This document shows positions 12,557 through 19,424 of a stretch of 20,447 nt of DNA, in pieces. Made by a program: the position numbers and the translations under genes. Source of the stretch: a virus. Numbering within the stretch: position 1 is the first letter of the stretch; every line of letters starts with the position of its first letter. Under the pieces are notes generated by a model, which worked only from the letters and a program-made list of their open reading frames with translations, did no database searches and had not been told where the DNA came from. The DNA is taken from positions 12,579-33,025 of the IMG/VR virus record IMGVR_UViG_3300029448_000196. The stretch is one strand, 5' to 3'.

Positions 12557-13307
12557 TTCAGTATTTAAAAAATTTGATTTATTGCCAATGTCGTATAGCA
12601 AACTAAATTCTTTTTCAAATTTCCCCTGTCAATTTATAATTAATAAAATTTATAAACAAGACACAGGAATTAATCCTGCAATGCGTGTAGGTCATCTTGT
12701 AGAAGAAATGCTACATGAAAAATTATTAGGTGATGAGCCAGATCAAGCAGAATATCAAAATAAACTAGAAGACGAATTGTTTGATTATCACGATCAAGAT
12801 AATTTAAACAAATATATTAATTATATCCCACAATTCTATAACCAATGTTTACCTTTATTTCAAAAATTAGGTAATTATAAATTACATAGTTATCAAGAAG
12901 AAATAAAAACTAATATTCTTGGAATTGATTTTATTGGATATACAGATTTTATTTTTGATCTTGATGATTGTTTATTTGTTTATGACCTTAAAACAAAGGG
13001 CAGAATGGCAATTAATCATTCCGAATATTTACAACAATGGGTTTATAGAAAAGCATTACAAGAAAAATATAATAAACCTGTACATTGTCATTTGTATATT
13101 GTGACACCTAAAAAGTATCATATTGAAGATATTGAATTTAGTGACGATATAGAGATTGAAGTACATAATAAATTAAAAGGAATGGCATCTATGTTGCAAA
13201 AATGCAACACACCAGAAGATATTGCACTTTTATACCAACCTAATCTTGATAGTTGGGAATGGAATGTACAAACAATTCCTGCAAGAAAACAAATATGGGG
13301 AATTTAG
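12546..13307 (+). CDS. RecB/Cas4-family PD-(D/E)XK exonuclease
   Basis: About 253 residues from ATG 12546, which overlaps the upstream stop; an in-frame TTG at 12516 is longer but deep inside the previous gene. Near the start PMSYSKLNSFSNFPCQFII is the typical opening of RecB-type phage nucleases, followed by RVGHLVEEMLHE (His/Glu of motif I). The core is DFIGYTDFIFD with VYDLKTK (D...D-x-K) and QQWVYRKAL (the Q-x-x-x-Y motif). It would resect DNA ends for the Erf annealing protein. It is the last gene of the rightward block. No plus-strand terminator is clear after it. Confidence 0.87.
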   Translation: MLDSSVFKKFDLLPMSYSKLNSFSNFPCQFIINKIYKQDTGINPAMRVGHLVEEMLHEKLLGDEPDQAEYQNKLEDELFDYHDQDNLNKYINYIPQFYNQCLPLFQKLGNYKLHSYQEEIKTNILGIDFIGYTDFIFDLDDCLFVYDLKTKGRMAINHSEYLQQWVYRKALQEKYNKPVHCHLYIVTPKKYHIEDIEFSDDIEIEVHNKLKGMASMLQKCNTPEDIALLYQPNLDSWEWNVQTIPARKQIWGI

Positions 13308-13332
13308 TGTTTTAACAGGTCTAGAGTATATT

Positions 13333-13647
13333 TTACATAATTAATGGGTCTTCTATTAATATTTTCTTCTTAATATGCTCTATGCCTTTAAAAACGGGTT
13401 TTTGAGGTATTTTTTTTACATAGGTACAAGTAGATTTTAAGATTACATGCCCACTACCTAATTCTGTGTTAGATTTCATTGTAGATATATAATAGGCAAC
13501 AGAGTCTTCTTTTTCTAAAAAGCCAATTGCCCAACATGGCTCTATCACACAGTCTTTTTCAAATTCTTCATAAGATTGCCATAAATTAGATAACGAAGAA
13601 TGATCTAAAAATTCTAAATAAATTATTGTCAATTTTGTTTTTTTCAT
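13333..13647 (-). CDS. Isolated small phage protein (104 aa)
   Basis: 104 residues, leftward, convergent with the nuclease gene. It reads LTIIYLEFLDHSSLSNLWQS, CVIEPCWAIGFLEKEDSVAY and YISTMKSN, then GHVILKSTCTYVKKI. This follows a pattern of small phage proteins (W/Y-x-D-H/S...C/P-x-x-x-G-(W/I/F)-x-x-x-x-D...(I/V)L-K-S) of unknown function, found in many phages and bacteria. It lies beyond the terminator that ends the lysis block, so it needs its own promoter; I see no convincing one. The ATG at 13647 has only a weak AAAGATA upstream. Confidence 0.68.
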   Translation of the reverse strand: MKKTKLTIIYLEFLDHSSLSNLWQSYEEFEKDCVIEPCWAIGFLEKEDSVAYYISTMKSNTELGSGHVILKSTCTYVKKIPQKPVFKGIEHIKKKILIEDPLIM

Positions 13648-13684
13648 TATCTTTAAAATTAATTAACAATGTGTATATCTTCGC

Positions 13685-13720
13685 AAAAAATCCAAGAGGG
13701 TATTTAAAATATCCTCTTGG
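13685..13720 (-). terminator. Leftward intrinsic terminator ending the tail/lysis block
   Basis: An 8-bp GC-containing stem CCAAGAGG / CCTCTTGG (13692-13699 with 13713-13720), extended by A/T pairs, is followed on the minus strand by A and six T residues (13685-13690). It sits after the small ORFs that follow the holin gene. The stop codon of the 47-codon ORF lies inside the hairpin. Reading rightward, no comparable T-tract follows. Confidence 0.8.
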
Positions 13721-13847
13721 GTCTAATTCTTAACTTAGGCATTTTTCTTTTATATTTACCAAAAGTCAGTTTTTTAAATGTTCTACCTTTACTTCCAATT
13801 ATTTTTGGCTTTATCAAAACCGAAAGTGTTGAGGTAGTAGTTATCAT
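13704..13847 (-). CDS. Candidate small basic protein at end of lysis operon (47 aa)
   Basis: ATG 13847 follows directly after the stop of the 43-codon ORF. The protein begins MITTTSTLSVLIKPK and ends with a very basic tail KLTFGKYKRKMPKLRIRPKR. It stops in the terminator stem, as last genes of operons often do. There is no Shine-Dalgarno site, so it depends on coupling. No family is recognised. Together with the ORF upstream it fills what would be a ~270-base gap, but it may be spurious. Confidence 0.42.
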   Translation of the reverse strand: MITTTSTLSVLIKPKIIGSKGRTFKKLTFGKYKRKMPKLRIRPKRIF

Positions 13848-13979
13848 CTAATGCATTAGTCCATGTAATAACCAAATACAAATCAATGTCACTATTAATC
13901 TAATACCGTTTTGCCATGATAAATACATTTGAAAATTTTCAACTATATCTAACCACCTAGCTCTAATCCAATACATCAT
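13848..13979 (-). CDS. Small membrane protein next to holin (43 aa)
   Basis: ATG 13979 overlaps the holin stop (ATGA). The peptide starts MMYWIRARWLDIVENFQMYL and continues SWQNGIRLIVTLICIWLLHG. This gives an amphipathic N-terminal helix and one membrane span of about 18 residues. Position next to the holin and the single span suggest a lysis accessory such as an antiholin or pinholin-like peptide; this is inferred only from size and neighbours. Confidence 0.58.
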   Translation of the reverse strand: MMYWIRARWLDIVENFQMYLSWQNGIRLIVTLICIWLLHGLMH

Positions 13980-14389
13980 TTACTAATTCCCTTCTGCTTT
14001 TCGTAAGTTCTAAGCGTGGCCATGCCCAAAAGTGACATGACGAGAGGCATCAAAACACTCATATCAAGACTTGGCAAGTCTAAAGTTTCTACTTCAAAAA
14101 CAGCTAAAAAAAATACTATGAATTGTTTTAAAACAAATTCCCAAAAAATTGCTAATGCACATGACATTCCTATTAATGGTCGCCAACTTCTTTGCATGAT
14201 ACCACCAATACCTGTTGCAGTGGATTTAGCATCAGCAAGGTTTATATCTGTCTGTGCTTTGTTTAATTGATTATCTAATTCTTTAAGTTTTATTTTTGCT
14301 TGTGCTTTTTCTTCTTCCGAAGTGTGTAGTTCATCTACTATCTTTCCAACACTATCAACTAACCCACCACCTAATAATTTATTTAACAT
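13976..14389 (-). CDS. Holin (3-TM type)
   Basis: 137 residues. The N-terminal half is a charged helix (about residues 14-58). The motif IMQRSWRPLIGMSCALAIFW (64-83) starts the membrane part, followed by a second hydrophobic stretch (FVLKQFIVFFLAVF) and, after LPSLDM, a third (VLMPLVMSLLGMATLRTYEK). The R-S-W-R-P-L start and the G-M-x-x-L-R-T-x-E-K end match the 3TM holin family found in phages and gene transfer agents. It would form membrane holes so the lysozyme can reach the wall. It is coupled to the lysozyme gene by a TAATG overlap. Confidence 0.86.
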   Translation of the reverse strand: MLNKLLGGGLVDSVGKIVDELHTSEEEKAQAKIKLKELDNQLNKAQTDINLADAKSTATGIGGIMQRSWRPLIGMSCALAIFWEFVLKQFIVFFLAVFEVETLDLPSLDMSVLMPLVMSLLGMATLRTYEKQKGISK

Positions 14390-14829
14390 TATACATCACC
14401 CATTTTGTCAGCTAAATTTTTTGCTCTTGCAGGAACTTGTCTAGCCCACTTACTATCAAGCATCTCAGACCTTGCTAATAAAAAATCATTTTCTTGTAAT
14501 GCTTTTTGAAATTTTAAAAATTTACTTAGGCGTGGGTACCCAAGTTGAAAGCTCATTTCAATTACAATTTCAAATGCTTCTTCTGGAATACTACTTTCGT
14601 CTATAAATTTTTTTGCGTCTTTTAAAGCAACATCAATATCTCCGTTCAATAATTCCATTACTTCACTCATATTAAGTTCTTTATCAAGCAGATATTCTTC
14701 TTGTGGTAATCTTATTAAATGGCCAACTCCTGTGGTCATTGCAGAAGCACCAATTATTGGGTCTTCGTATGCTTTATATCTTATGCCTTCGTGAGCAATA
14801 ATACTTTCTCTCAATCTACTAATGTCCAT
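14389..14829 (-). CDS. Endolysin, T4-type lysozyme (GH24)
   Basis: 146 residues. The catalytic set of T4-like lysozymes is visible: Glu14 in AHEGIRYKAYED, Asp23 nine residues later (same spacing as Glu11-Asp20 in T4) and Thr32 in TTGVGH (as Thr26 in TIGIGH). A three-residue insertion separates Asp23 and Thr32 compared with T4. Later, EMSFQLGYPRLSKFLKFQKA and MLDSKWARQVPARA follow the family. It would cut cell-wall glycan. There is no signal peptide, so it needs the neighbouring holin. The start overlaps the DUF3310 gene by 11 nt. Confidence 0.93.
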   Translation of the reverse strand: MDISRLRESIIAHEGIRYKAYEDPIIGASAMTTGVGHLIRLPQEEYLLDKELNMSEVMELLNGDIDVALKDAKKFIDESSIPEEAFEIVIEMSFQLGYPRLSKFLKFQKALQENDFLLARSEMLDSKWARQVPARAKNLADKMGDV

Positions 14830-15019
14830 ATTTTTTTATCAACCTTTCAAGGTACCATTTTGCCTTCAGCAAATCTTCAAGTCCATTCTTTTCTTTATAT
14901 CTACAAATATATTTTATGCAATTACCCTCAAAATAATTCATTTCATATTCTTCAATAAAGTCAGCAACTTCAATATTTTTTTTGTAATATTTAGGATTTA
15001 TTTTGTCAATTTTGCTCAT
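14819..15019 (-). CDS. DUF3310-family protein (66 aa)
   Basis: 66 residues: INPKYYKKNIEVADFIEEY, then NYFEGNCIKYICRYKEKNGL and EDLLKAKWYLERLI. This is the DUF3310 pattern (H/K-Y...I-E-x-x-D-x-I-E...G-N-x-I-K-Y-x-x-R...D-L-x-K-A-x-x-Y-L). In T7 a related domain is part of the gp1.7 nucleotide kinase; stand-alone copies like this are common in phages and have no proven function. It starts with an ATGA overlap to the phosphoesterase gene. Its position among lysis genes is unusual for a nucleotide-related protein. Confidence 0.85.
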   Translation of the reverse strand: MSKIDKINPKYYKKNIEVADFIEEYEMNYFEGNCIKYICRYKEKNGLEDLLKAKWYLERLIKKYGH

Positions 15020-15735
15020 AAATAAATATTTCTATCCCAACTACCATTTTTCTTTAAAACCATAGGTGTTATAAATGGAATTCCGTCTGTTATGACGGCA
15101 CTACTTAATATTGGTTTTGCAACATTTACCTTCATATATGCCATACTTAAACTATCTTTATTGACCAAACACCCTGTTGATATACCCCAATTTAGAACAT
15201 AATCATTGGCAACATATTTAACCTCGCTAACCGTATGAAAATGGCCCTGCACACAACACATTGAGGTTTCTTTAACTGCCTTCGCAACATCTTTACAAAA
15301 TTGATGTGCAAACATAATTTTATTTTTATCAGTATCTATAAAATGCTTTTCTTTCCATTCCCACCCTATATTGACATCAAGTATTTCATTATATGTTTTT
15401 ATAAACTTTCTTGACATCTTATTTGCTATTGCCCTTCGCAATACCATAGAGCCATGATTACTTTCTAGTAATACCATTTTAGGAAATATTTTTTCTAATC
15501 TTTTTATCCATGACTTAGTCACCTCAAGTTCATCATGTGGACTTGGTAAATCTGGATCTATGTTATGAAAATGTATTGAATGAAAATCTGCTTCGTCGCC
15601 AATATGAACAACACAATCTGGTTTATAATATTTTTTTATTTTTGATAACCATTCAAGGACCTCTGGGTGGCAATAGGGAAAGTGCGTATCACCAATAACT
15701 AATATTTTTTTAGGTGTTTTCATATTCATTAGCAT
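15016..15735 (-). CDS. Calcineurin-like metallophosphoesterase
   Basis: 239 residues. All metal-site motifs of the superfamily are there: GDTHFP (15-20), GDEADFH (46-52), ESNHGS near residue 96, AHQF and GHFHT. The enzyme hydrolyses phosphoesters using two metal ions; phage members include nucleases and protein or nucleotide phosphatases. The substrate cannot be told from sequence. Three in-frame ATGs (15735, 15729, 15723) precede the core; none has a good ribosome site, and the gene overlaps the previous one, so the exact start is open. It sits between a small exported protein and DUF3310. Confidence 0.88.
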   Translation of the reverse strand: MLMNMKTPKKILVIGDTHFPYCHPEVLEWLSKIKKYYKPDCVVHIGDEADFHSIHFHNIDPDLPSPHDELEVTKSWIKRLEKIFPKMVLLESNHGSMVLRRAIANKMSRKFIKTYNEILDVNIGWEWKEKHFIDTDKNKIMFAHQFCKDVAKAVKETSMCCVQGHFHTVSEVKYVANDYVLNWGISTGCLVNKDSLSMAYMKVNVAKPILSSAVITDGIPFITPMVLKKNGSWDRNIYL

Positions 15736-15901
15736 CTACACAAAAAAGTATATATTTGCGAATATTCTGTTTATCTAACATTAACTTTAAATAGTTTGCG
15801 TTTGATTTGCAATCTTCAAGGGATTTATATTTTTCATTGATTGAGATACAATCACCTGCAATACACATATACCCTAATAGGAATATGGTATGTAAGTTCA
15901 C
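15710..15901 (-). CDS. Small, probably exported Cys-containing protein (63 aa, GTG start)
   Basis: 63 residues. A hydrophobic N-terminus (TIFLLGYMCIAG) looks like a short signal segment. It is followed by CISINEKYKSLEDCKSNANY and a C-terminal YILFCVDANEYENT. The later cysteines could form a disulfide in the periplasm. The GTG start overlaps the preceding stop (GTGA), which supports coupled translation. Function unknown. Confidence 0.6.
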   Translation of the reverse strand: MNLHTIFLLGYMCIAGDCISINEKYKSLEDCKSNANYLKLMLDKQNIRKYILFCVDANEYENT

Positions 15902-16110
15902 AACAAAATATCTCTAAGAAGAATTAAAAGATTTGAAAATACTAAAATACCAACAGTCCATAATACTTTTTCTACTGATCTTAATTTTAAATCAAGATGA
16001 ACTAAATGATTAGATTTTATAATATCAATATCTTTTTTTATAATCGCAACTTCTTTGTCAAGTTTGTTTATTTTTTCAGATTGTGTTGCCATTGTTAATA
16101 CCGATTGCAT
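15898..16110 (-). CDS. XhlA-like coiled-coil/membrane-anchor protein (64-70 aa)
   Basis: Residues before the last 20 form a charged coiled coil (KINKLDKEVAIIKKDIDIIK, then DLKLRSVEKVLWTV). The C-terminus GILVFSNLLILLRDILL is a membrane span. This matches the layout of XhlA-type phage proteins, small membrane-associated proteins of lysis regions. ATGs at 16110 and 16092 are both possible; neither has a clear ribosome site. I list the longer form. The gene overlaps the preceding coiled-coil gene. Confidence 0.65.
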   Translation of the reverse strand: MQSVLTMATQSEKINKLDKEVAIIKKDIDIIKSNHLVHLDLKLRSVEKVLWTVGILVFSNLLILLRDILL

Positions 16111-16369
16111 TTAACTTTACTTGTGACTGTTTGTCAAACGCTTCAACTAATTCTTGATCTTTTGCAAATTTCTCTTGGTATGCGATAAATTCTTTTTGAT
16201 GTGCTAAAACATCGTCAATACTCATTGTCATAATTTGTTTTCTTAATTCTGCATTTTTTTCATGTGATAAATCTAGTCTATCCAATAAAAATTTATTATG
16301 TATTCGCAGTTCTCTTACTTCTTTTTTTATATTATTAAGTTCTTTTTTTAATTCTTTTTCAGTAGCCAT
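16076..16369 (-). CDS. Coiled-coil protein (97 aa)
   Basis: 97 residues, almost all helical: ELKKELNNIKKEVRELRIHN, then KFLLDRLDLSHEKNAELRKQ. A second helix is FIAYQEKFAKDQELVEAFDK. No membrane segment. It lies in a group of three genes encoding coiled-coil proteins, two of which have membrane anchors, so they may form a complex in the envelope. Function unknown. Confidence 0.65.
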   Translation of the reverse strand: MATEKELKKELNNIKKEVRELRIHNKFLLDRLDLSHEKNAELRKQIMTMSIDDVLAHQKEFIAYQEKFAKDQELVEAFDKQSQVKLNAIGINNGNTI

Positions 16370-16372
16370 AAT

Positions 16373-16819
16373 TTACTTTAACCCTGCCAAAGGATTTGAC
16401 AATGCTTTTTTAATATTCAATTCTAATTCTTGCTCTATTACTTTTAATTCATCAAATATTTCTCTTGCATCTTCTTTTTGGCGATCTTCTACATCATTAA
16501 CTATTTGAGTTATGTGGCGAATATCTTGCTCCATTTGACGAATTTGTGTTTTTAAATCATTTTTTATATCAATGGTTATTTCTGAAATTAGGCCCACTTC
16601 ATCAAGTATTGTATCTATCTCTGTTTTTAAAATTGCTAATCTCTCGTCATAACTAGATAGGTCTGGTGATGTATAAGTTAAAATCTTAGCTTTCATATCA
16701 AGATAGTCGTCATAAAATTTATAAACTGTCCACCCACCACCAATAATTGCACCAATTAATGATATAATAATAAATACTTTACCACCTTTAAATTTCATGC
16801 CTTGATATTCTACTTCCAT
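16373..16819 (-). CDS. Membrane-anchored coiled-coil phage protein (148 aa)
   Basis: Opens with MEVEYQGMKFKGGK, then one membrane span (VFIIISLIGAIIGGGWTVYK), KFYDDYLDMKAKI and TYTSPDLSSYDERLAILKTE. A long coiled coil covers residues ~70-140 (IRQMEQDIRHITQIVNDVED) and the end is NPLAGLK. I know this arrangement ('YQGMKFKGGK...(G)xxx.F..Y.DM...I..Y..PDLS..D...A') from marine phages; its function is unknown, but it is usually near tail-fibre or lysis genes. Its start overlaps the end of the acidic exported protein gene by 10 nt. Confidence 0.72.
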   Translation of the reverse strand: MEVEYQGMKFKGGKVFIIISLIGAIIGGGWTVYKFYDDYLDMKAKILTYTSPDLSSYDERLAILKTEIDTILDEVGLISEITIDIKNDLKTQIRQMEQDIRHITQIVNDVEDRQKEDAREIFDELKVIEQELELNIKKALSNPLAGLK

Positions 16820-18213
16820 TGTTGATCTACCATTTCATTCATTGTTCCGTAATCTAAATAACCCATTATTTCCGCTTGGTAATCTATTATCACATTTTGG
16901 TCAGCATACAAACTATCTTGATAAAACTGTCCGTCTTGTATTTGTTTATCTAAATAACTGTTAAAATTAGCATCAGATAAAACAACCATTAGGGCCAACT
17001 GCGTGGTTTGAGATTGTGCAGACATTTTATCTTTTTGTTTTGCCATTAATTTATTAGCAATCTTTTGTTTTATTTCTTGTGGTTTAATTTTCTCTGTTTG
17101 TTCTTCTTGTTCTTCTTGTTCTTCCTGTTCAACATCTTCTGTTTGTGTATCTTCTGCAACCTCAATTTCTTCAACACTTTCTATTTCTTCAGTAATTTCT
17201 GCTTCTATTTCAGCTTGTGCCATTTCAACTTCAACAACTTCAATGACTTCTATTTCTTGTATTTCTTCAACAACAGGTATTTCAGTTTGAAAATCATCAG
17301 ATAAATCTATTTCAAAACTTATGGTATCGTCAGGTGTTTCAATTTCTATTTCAATTATATCTTCTGGTGGTGGTGCAATATAACTAGATTCATAAAGATA
17401 TTCGTTGGTTTTTAATTGTATGGTTAATTCAACAGTATTAATTATCTCGTTAATAATTTCTGTTATTTGATTGTATGTGACATTGAAAAAAATATCACTA
17501 AAACCTACACCGTAATATCCTGTATTATATCCACGATCAATTCCGTATAATTCTAATTCGGCATTATCAAAATTAATATTTGATACATCTTGATTAAAAG
17601 CAAAATCCTGTGATCCTACCCAATTAATTCCTGTATAATTATGAGTATATTGTTCTTTTAAGGTATTTCCCTCATATAGTTTTACAGAAATTTTAAAATC
17701 GTCTCTGCAATCACCATTCGTTTGATTACAAGCAGGAACAGTTTGATTTGAAATATGTGAATAAACTTTACTTCCATAATCTAATTCTTGAATGTCATTA
17801 TAATTAGATAAATCAATATCATAAGTTCTAGTTCCACCACCTTGACTTTGATTTCCTGTGGTTATTTCTGCACCTGTCATTCCATAATTATTACCAACAA
17901 CATTGATATTAGAATCTGTGTATGTATCTGTTAAATTTTCTGTTTGAACTTCTGTGGTTGTTGTGACTGTTTGATAAGTCGTTTGTTGTATTTCTTCTAC
18001 AACTGTTTCTGTATAAACCCAAACTTCAGTCGTTTCTAAAAAATCACCAATAACTTCTGTAATTGTTTCTGTCAGTTCTGCTTCAACAATAACTGATATA
18101 ACAGTTCCACCATTTTCACCTGTATCACCAATTTGGTATTGTTGGTCGTATGCTTTAGAGTAAGATGAGCATAAGCATAGCAGTAAGACTAGACCACTTA
18201 ACAATTTGTGCAT
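16810..18213 (-). CDS. Large exported acidic protein (467 aa)
   Basis: A clear signal peptide (MHKLLSGLVLLLCLCSSYSK, cut near A21) is followed by YQIGDTGENGGTVISVIVEA, a Thr/Glu-rich strand region and a more globular part (about 100-260) with Cys pair PACNQTNGDCRDD. A long stretch of alternating Glu and hydrophobic residues (EEIQEIEVIEVVEVEMAQAE) comes next, then EEQ repeats, a basic helix (KIKPQEIKQKIANKLMAKQK) and a C-terminal helical part. I know similar proteins in marine phages, without known function. It could span the periplasm during lysis or coat the cell surface. AAGGA lies about 10 nt before the ATG, inside the previous gene. Confidence 0.72.
   Translation of the reverse strand: MHKLLSGLVLLLCLCSSYSKAYDQQYQIGDTGENGGTVISVIVEAELTETITEVIGDFLETTEVWVYTETVVEEIQQTTYQTVTTTTEVQTENLTDTYTDSNINVVGNNYGMTGAEITTGNQSQGGGTRTYDIDLSNYNDIQELDYGSKVYSHISNQTVPACNQTNGDCRDDFKISVKLYEGNTLKEQYTHNYTGINWVGSQDFAFNQDVSNINFDNAELELYGIDRGYNTGYYGVGFSDIFFNVTYNQITEIINEIINTVELTIQLKTNEYLYESSYIAPPPEDIIEIEIETPDDTISFEIDLSDDFQTEIPVVEEIQEIEVIEVVEVEMAQAEIEAEITEEIESVEEIEVAEDTQTEDVEQEEQEEQEEQTEKIKPQEIKQKIANKLMAKQKDKMSAQSQTTQLALMVVLSDANFNSYLDKQIQDGQFYQDSLYADQNVIIDYQAEIMGYLDYGTMNEMVDQQWK
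17101..17127 (-). repeat. Three 9-bp repeats coding Gln-Glu-Glu
   Basis: Two exact copies and one near copy of TTCTTCTTG on the plus strand, encoding a QEE/EEQ run in the acidic exported protein. Short tandem repeats like this can change copy number by slippage and so vary the length of the acidic region. Confidence 0.6.
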
Positions 18214-18709
18214 TTTCTGAAATATCCTTTGGTTGTTCTATAATTGGTGGAAATATTTTTGAGCCTTTAGGAATAAGATGTCTATTTTCTTCTAATAACC
18301 ATAATTCTTTTGCTTCAAGTCCAATCTTACCTTGAATTGGTGGGTAAGTGCCTGCTAACCATAAACTGTCAAAAACCCTAGCATCATTTTGTGCTAAGAT
18401 AGAAACACTTGCCACTTTAAGACCAAGACTAGCCAATGCCCTTGATAATTTAATTGCCTCACAATTAGGGTCATCAACAGATATACCACTACTGATACCA
18501 AATATTTGGGTGCTAACACTTCCTGCCATAGCAGTCCGACATATATCTGAATTATTAATGACTACACTTGGTGAGATTGCAGAAGGTGGTGTTTTGTCGA
18601 CAGTGACCGTTGAACTTACTGTGTTAGTTTCTGAATATGACTTAGGAATAAATATTAAAAAGGATATTAGTAAAGCTGATATAACATAAATGTACCAATC
18701 ATTTCTCAT
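18155..18709 (-). CDS. Exported phage protein beside tail-fibre genes (184 aa)
   Basis: N-terminal hydrophobic segment (YIYVISALLISFLIFIPKSY) is a signal peptide or anchor. The core reads SDICRTAMAGSVSTQIFGIS, then SGISVDDPNCEAIKLSRALA and LGLKVASVSILAQNDARVFD. This resembles a family of marine phage proteins ('C..(G)(S)G..Q.Q(V/I)(L/F)G(V/L)S.G....D.NCE..K.S..L...G(M/L)KVA(A/S)VS') of unknown role. The C-terminal IVKWSSLTAMLMLILL is a second hydrophobic segment encoded in the same 59 bases as the next gene's signal peptide. Two conserved-looking Cys could form a disulfide. Confidence 0.72.
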   Translation of the reverse strand: MRNDWYIYVISALLISFLIFIPKSYSETNTVSSTVTVDKTPPSAISPSVVINNSDICRTAMAGSVSTQIFGISSGISVDDPNCEAIKLSRALASLGLKVASVSILAQNDARVFDSLWLAGTYPPIQGKIGLEAKELWLLEENRHLIPKGSKIFPPIIEQPKDISENAQIVKWSSLTAMLMLILL

Positions 18710-18714
18710 TCACT

Positions 18715-18924
18715 TTATAATTTATCCATTTCTGCTTTTACTTTTGTCCATGTTAAATTAGAATGAGGATTAGTTGTTGTATGAGAATCTCCTGACTCCC
18801 ATTTAATAGTTCCAAAAGTTGTTTCATTAACTGTCTTGCCCTCAAAAACAAATTTTGCATTTGTATTTAAATTTTTAACTGCTTTATATAGTTTATCCAC
18901 ATTATCATATGCGTTTGTTGTCAT
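18715..18924 (-). CDS. Small fibre-associated protein (69 aa)
   Basis: 69 residues: a helix (NVDKLYKAVKNLNTNAKFVF), a strand/loop (GTIKWESGD) and a final helix with WTKVKAEMDKL. Small proteins of this shape (helix - beta - W-x-x-I/V-x-x-x-x-x-x-L end) commonly follow phage tail-fibre genes and may be fibre chaperones. It overlaps the upstream fibre gene stop by one base (TAATG). Function is inferred from position. Confidence 0.62.
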   Translation of the reverse strand: MTTNAYDNVDKLYKAVKNLNTNAKFVFEGKTVNETTFGTIKWESGDSHTTTNPHSNLTWTKVKAEMDKL

Positions 18925-19424
18925 TATGGTTTTACCTCAAAAATTGTCATTGATGTTGCTCTTGTATAATCTGTATTGTCATATAGTAAAAACTGCCCAC
19001 CTGCATCTTCTTTAAACTGTAATTTAACTGCTACTGAACTTGTAGTATTAGGAGTCCAATATCCGTACATATGTGTCGTTCCAATTTCATTATCACCATT
19101 ACTCGGCAATTTAGTTTGAATATAAGATGTTGCTCTTGTTGTTGTCGGTGAAATTATTTGTAAATAACCATTAGGTGTGGTTGTAGCACTTTGCCCATGT
19201 AATCTGTAAACAGCATTTACAATAACAAATAAATAATTTCCTGTTGCACTTGGCGTATATGTAGTAGATAAAACATCTGCATAAGTACCTGAAGTTGTAT
19301 TAACACCTGTGCCTAAAACATTATCTTGTATGCCTAATAATTTACCTGCACCACTTACAGTTCCTGTAAATGCAAAGTTATCATCTAACTTTAGTCCTCT
19401 TGCTCTAGTTTTTATAAGTGTCAT
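18924..19424 (-). CDS. Fibre/receptor-binding-like jelly-roll protein (166 aa)
   Basis: N-terminus LIKTRARGLKLDDNFAFTGT, then VSGAGKLLGI, is typical of phage fibre and baseplate proteins ('xRxLxLDDxFAFTGTVSG'). The rest (TTYTPSATGNYLFVIVNAVY, YLQIISP, YGYWTPNTTSSVAVKLQFKE and TSMTIFEVKP) alternates short strands like a C1q/TNF-type jelly roll. It would be part of the receptor-binding tip. It starts by an ATGA overlap with the gene before and lies downstream of the larger fibre gene. Confidence 0.7.
   Translation of the reverse strand: MTLIKTRARGLKLDDNFAFTGTVSGAGKLLGIQDNVLGTGVNTTSGTYADVLSTTYTPSATGNYLFVIVNAVYRLHGQSATTTPNGYLQIISPTTTRATSYIQTKLPSNGDNEIGTTHMYGYWTPNTTSSVAVKLQFKEDAGGQFLLYDNTDYTRATSMTIFEVKP

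Noticed and set aside
13308-13375. Possible rightward terminator after the RecB-like gene
   Set aside because: Only an all-A/T ATTAAT/ATTAAT pairing followed by a broken T-tract is present; too weak to call.
17065-17304. Plus-strand Phe-rich ORF opposite the acidic exported protein
   Set aside because: Phe/Leu/Asn repetition is just the complement of Glu/Lys codons; no initiation signal.
18348-18689. Plus-strand 113-codon ORF opposite the 184-residue protein
   Set aside because: Antisense shadow; the minus-strand product has a signal peptide, recognised motifs and operon context.
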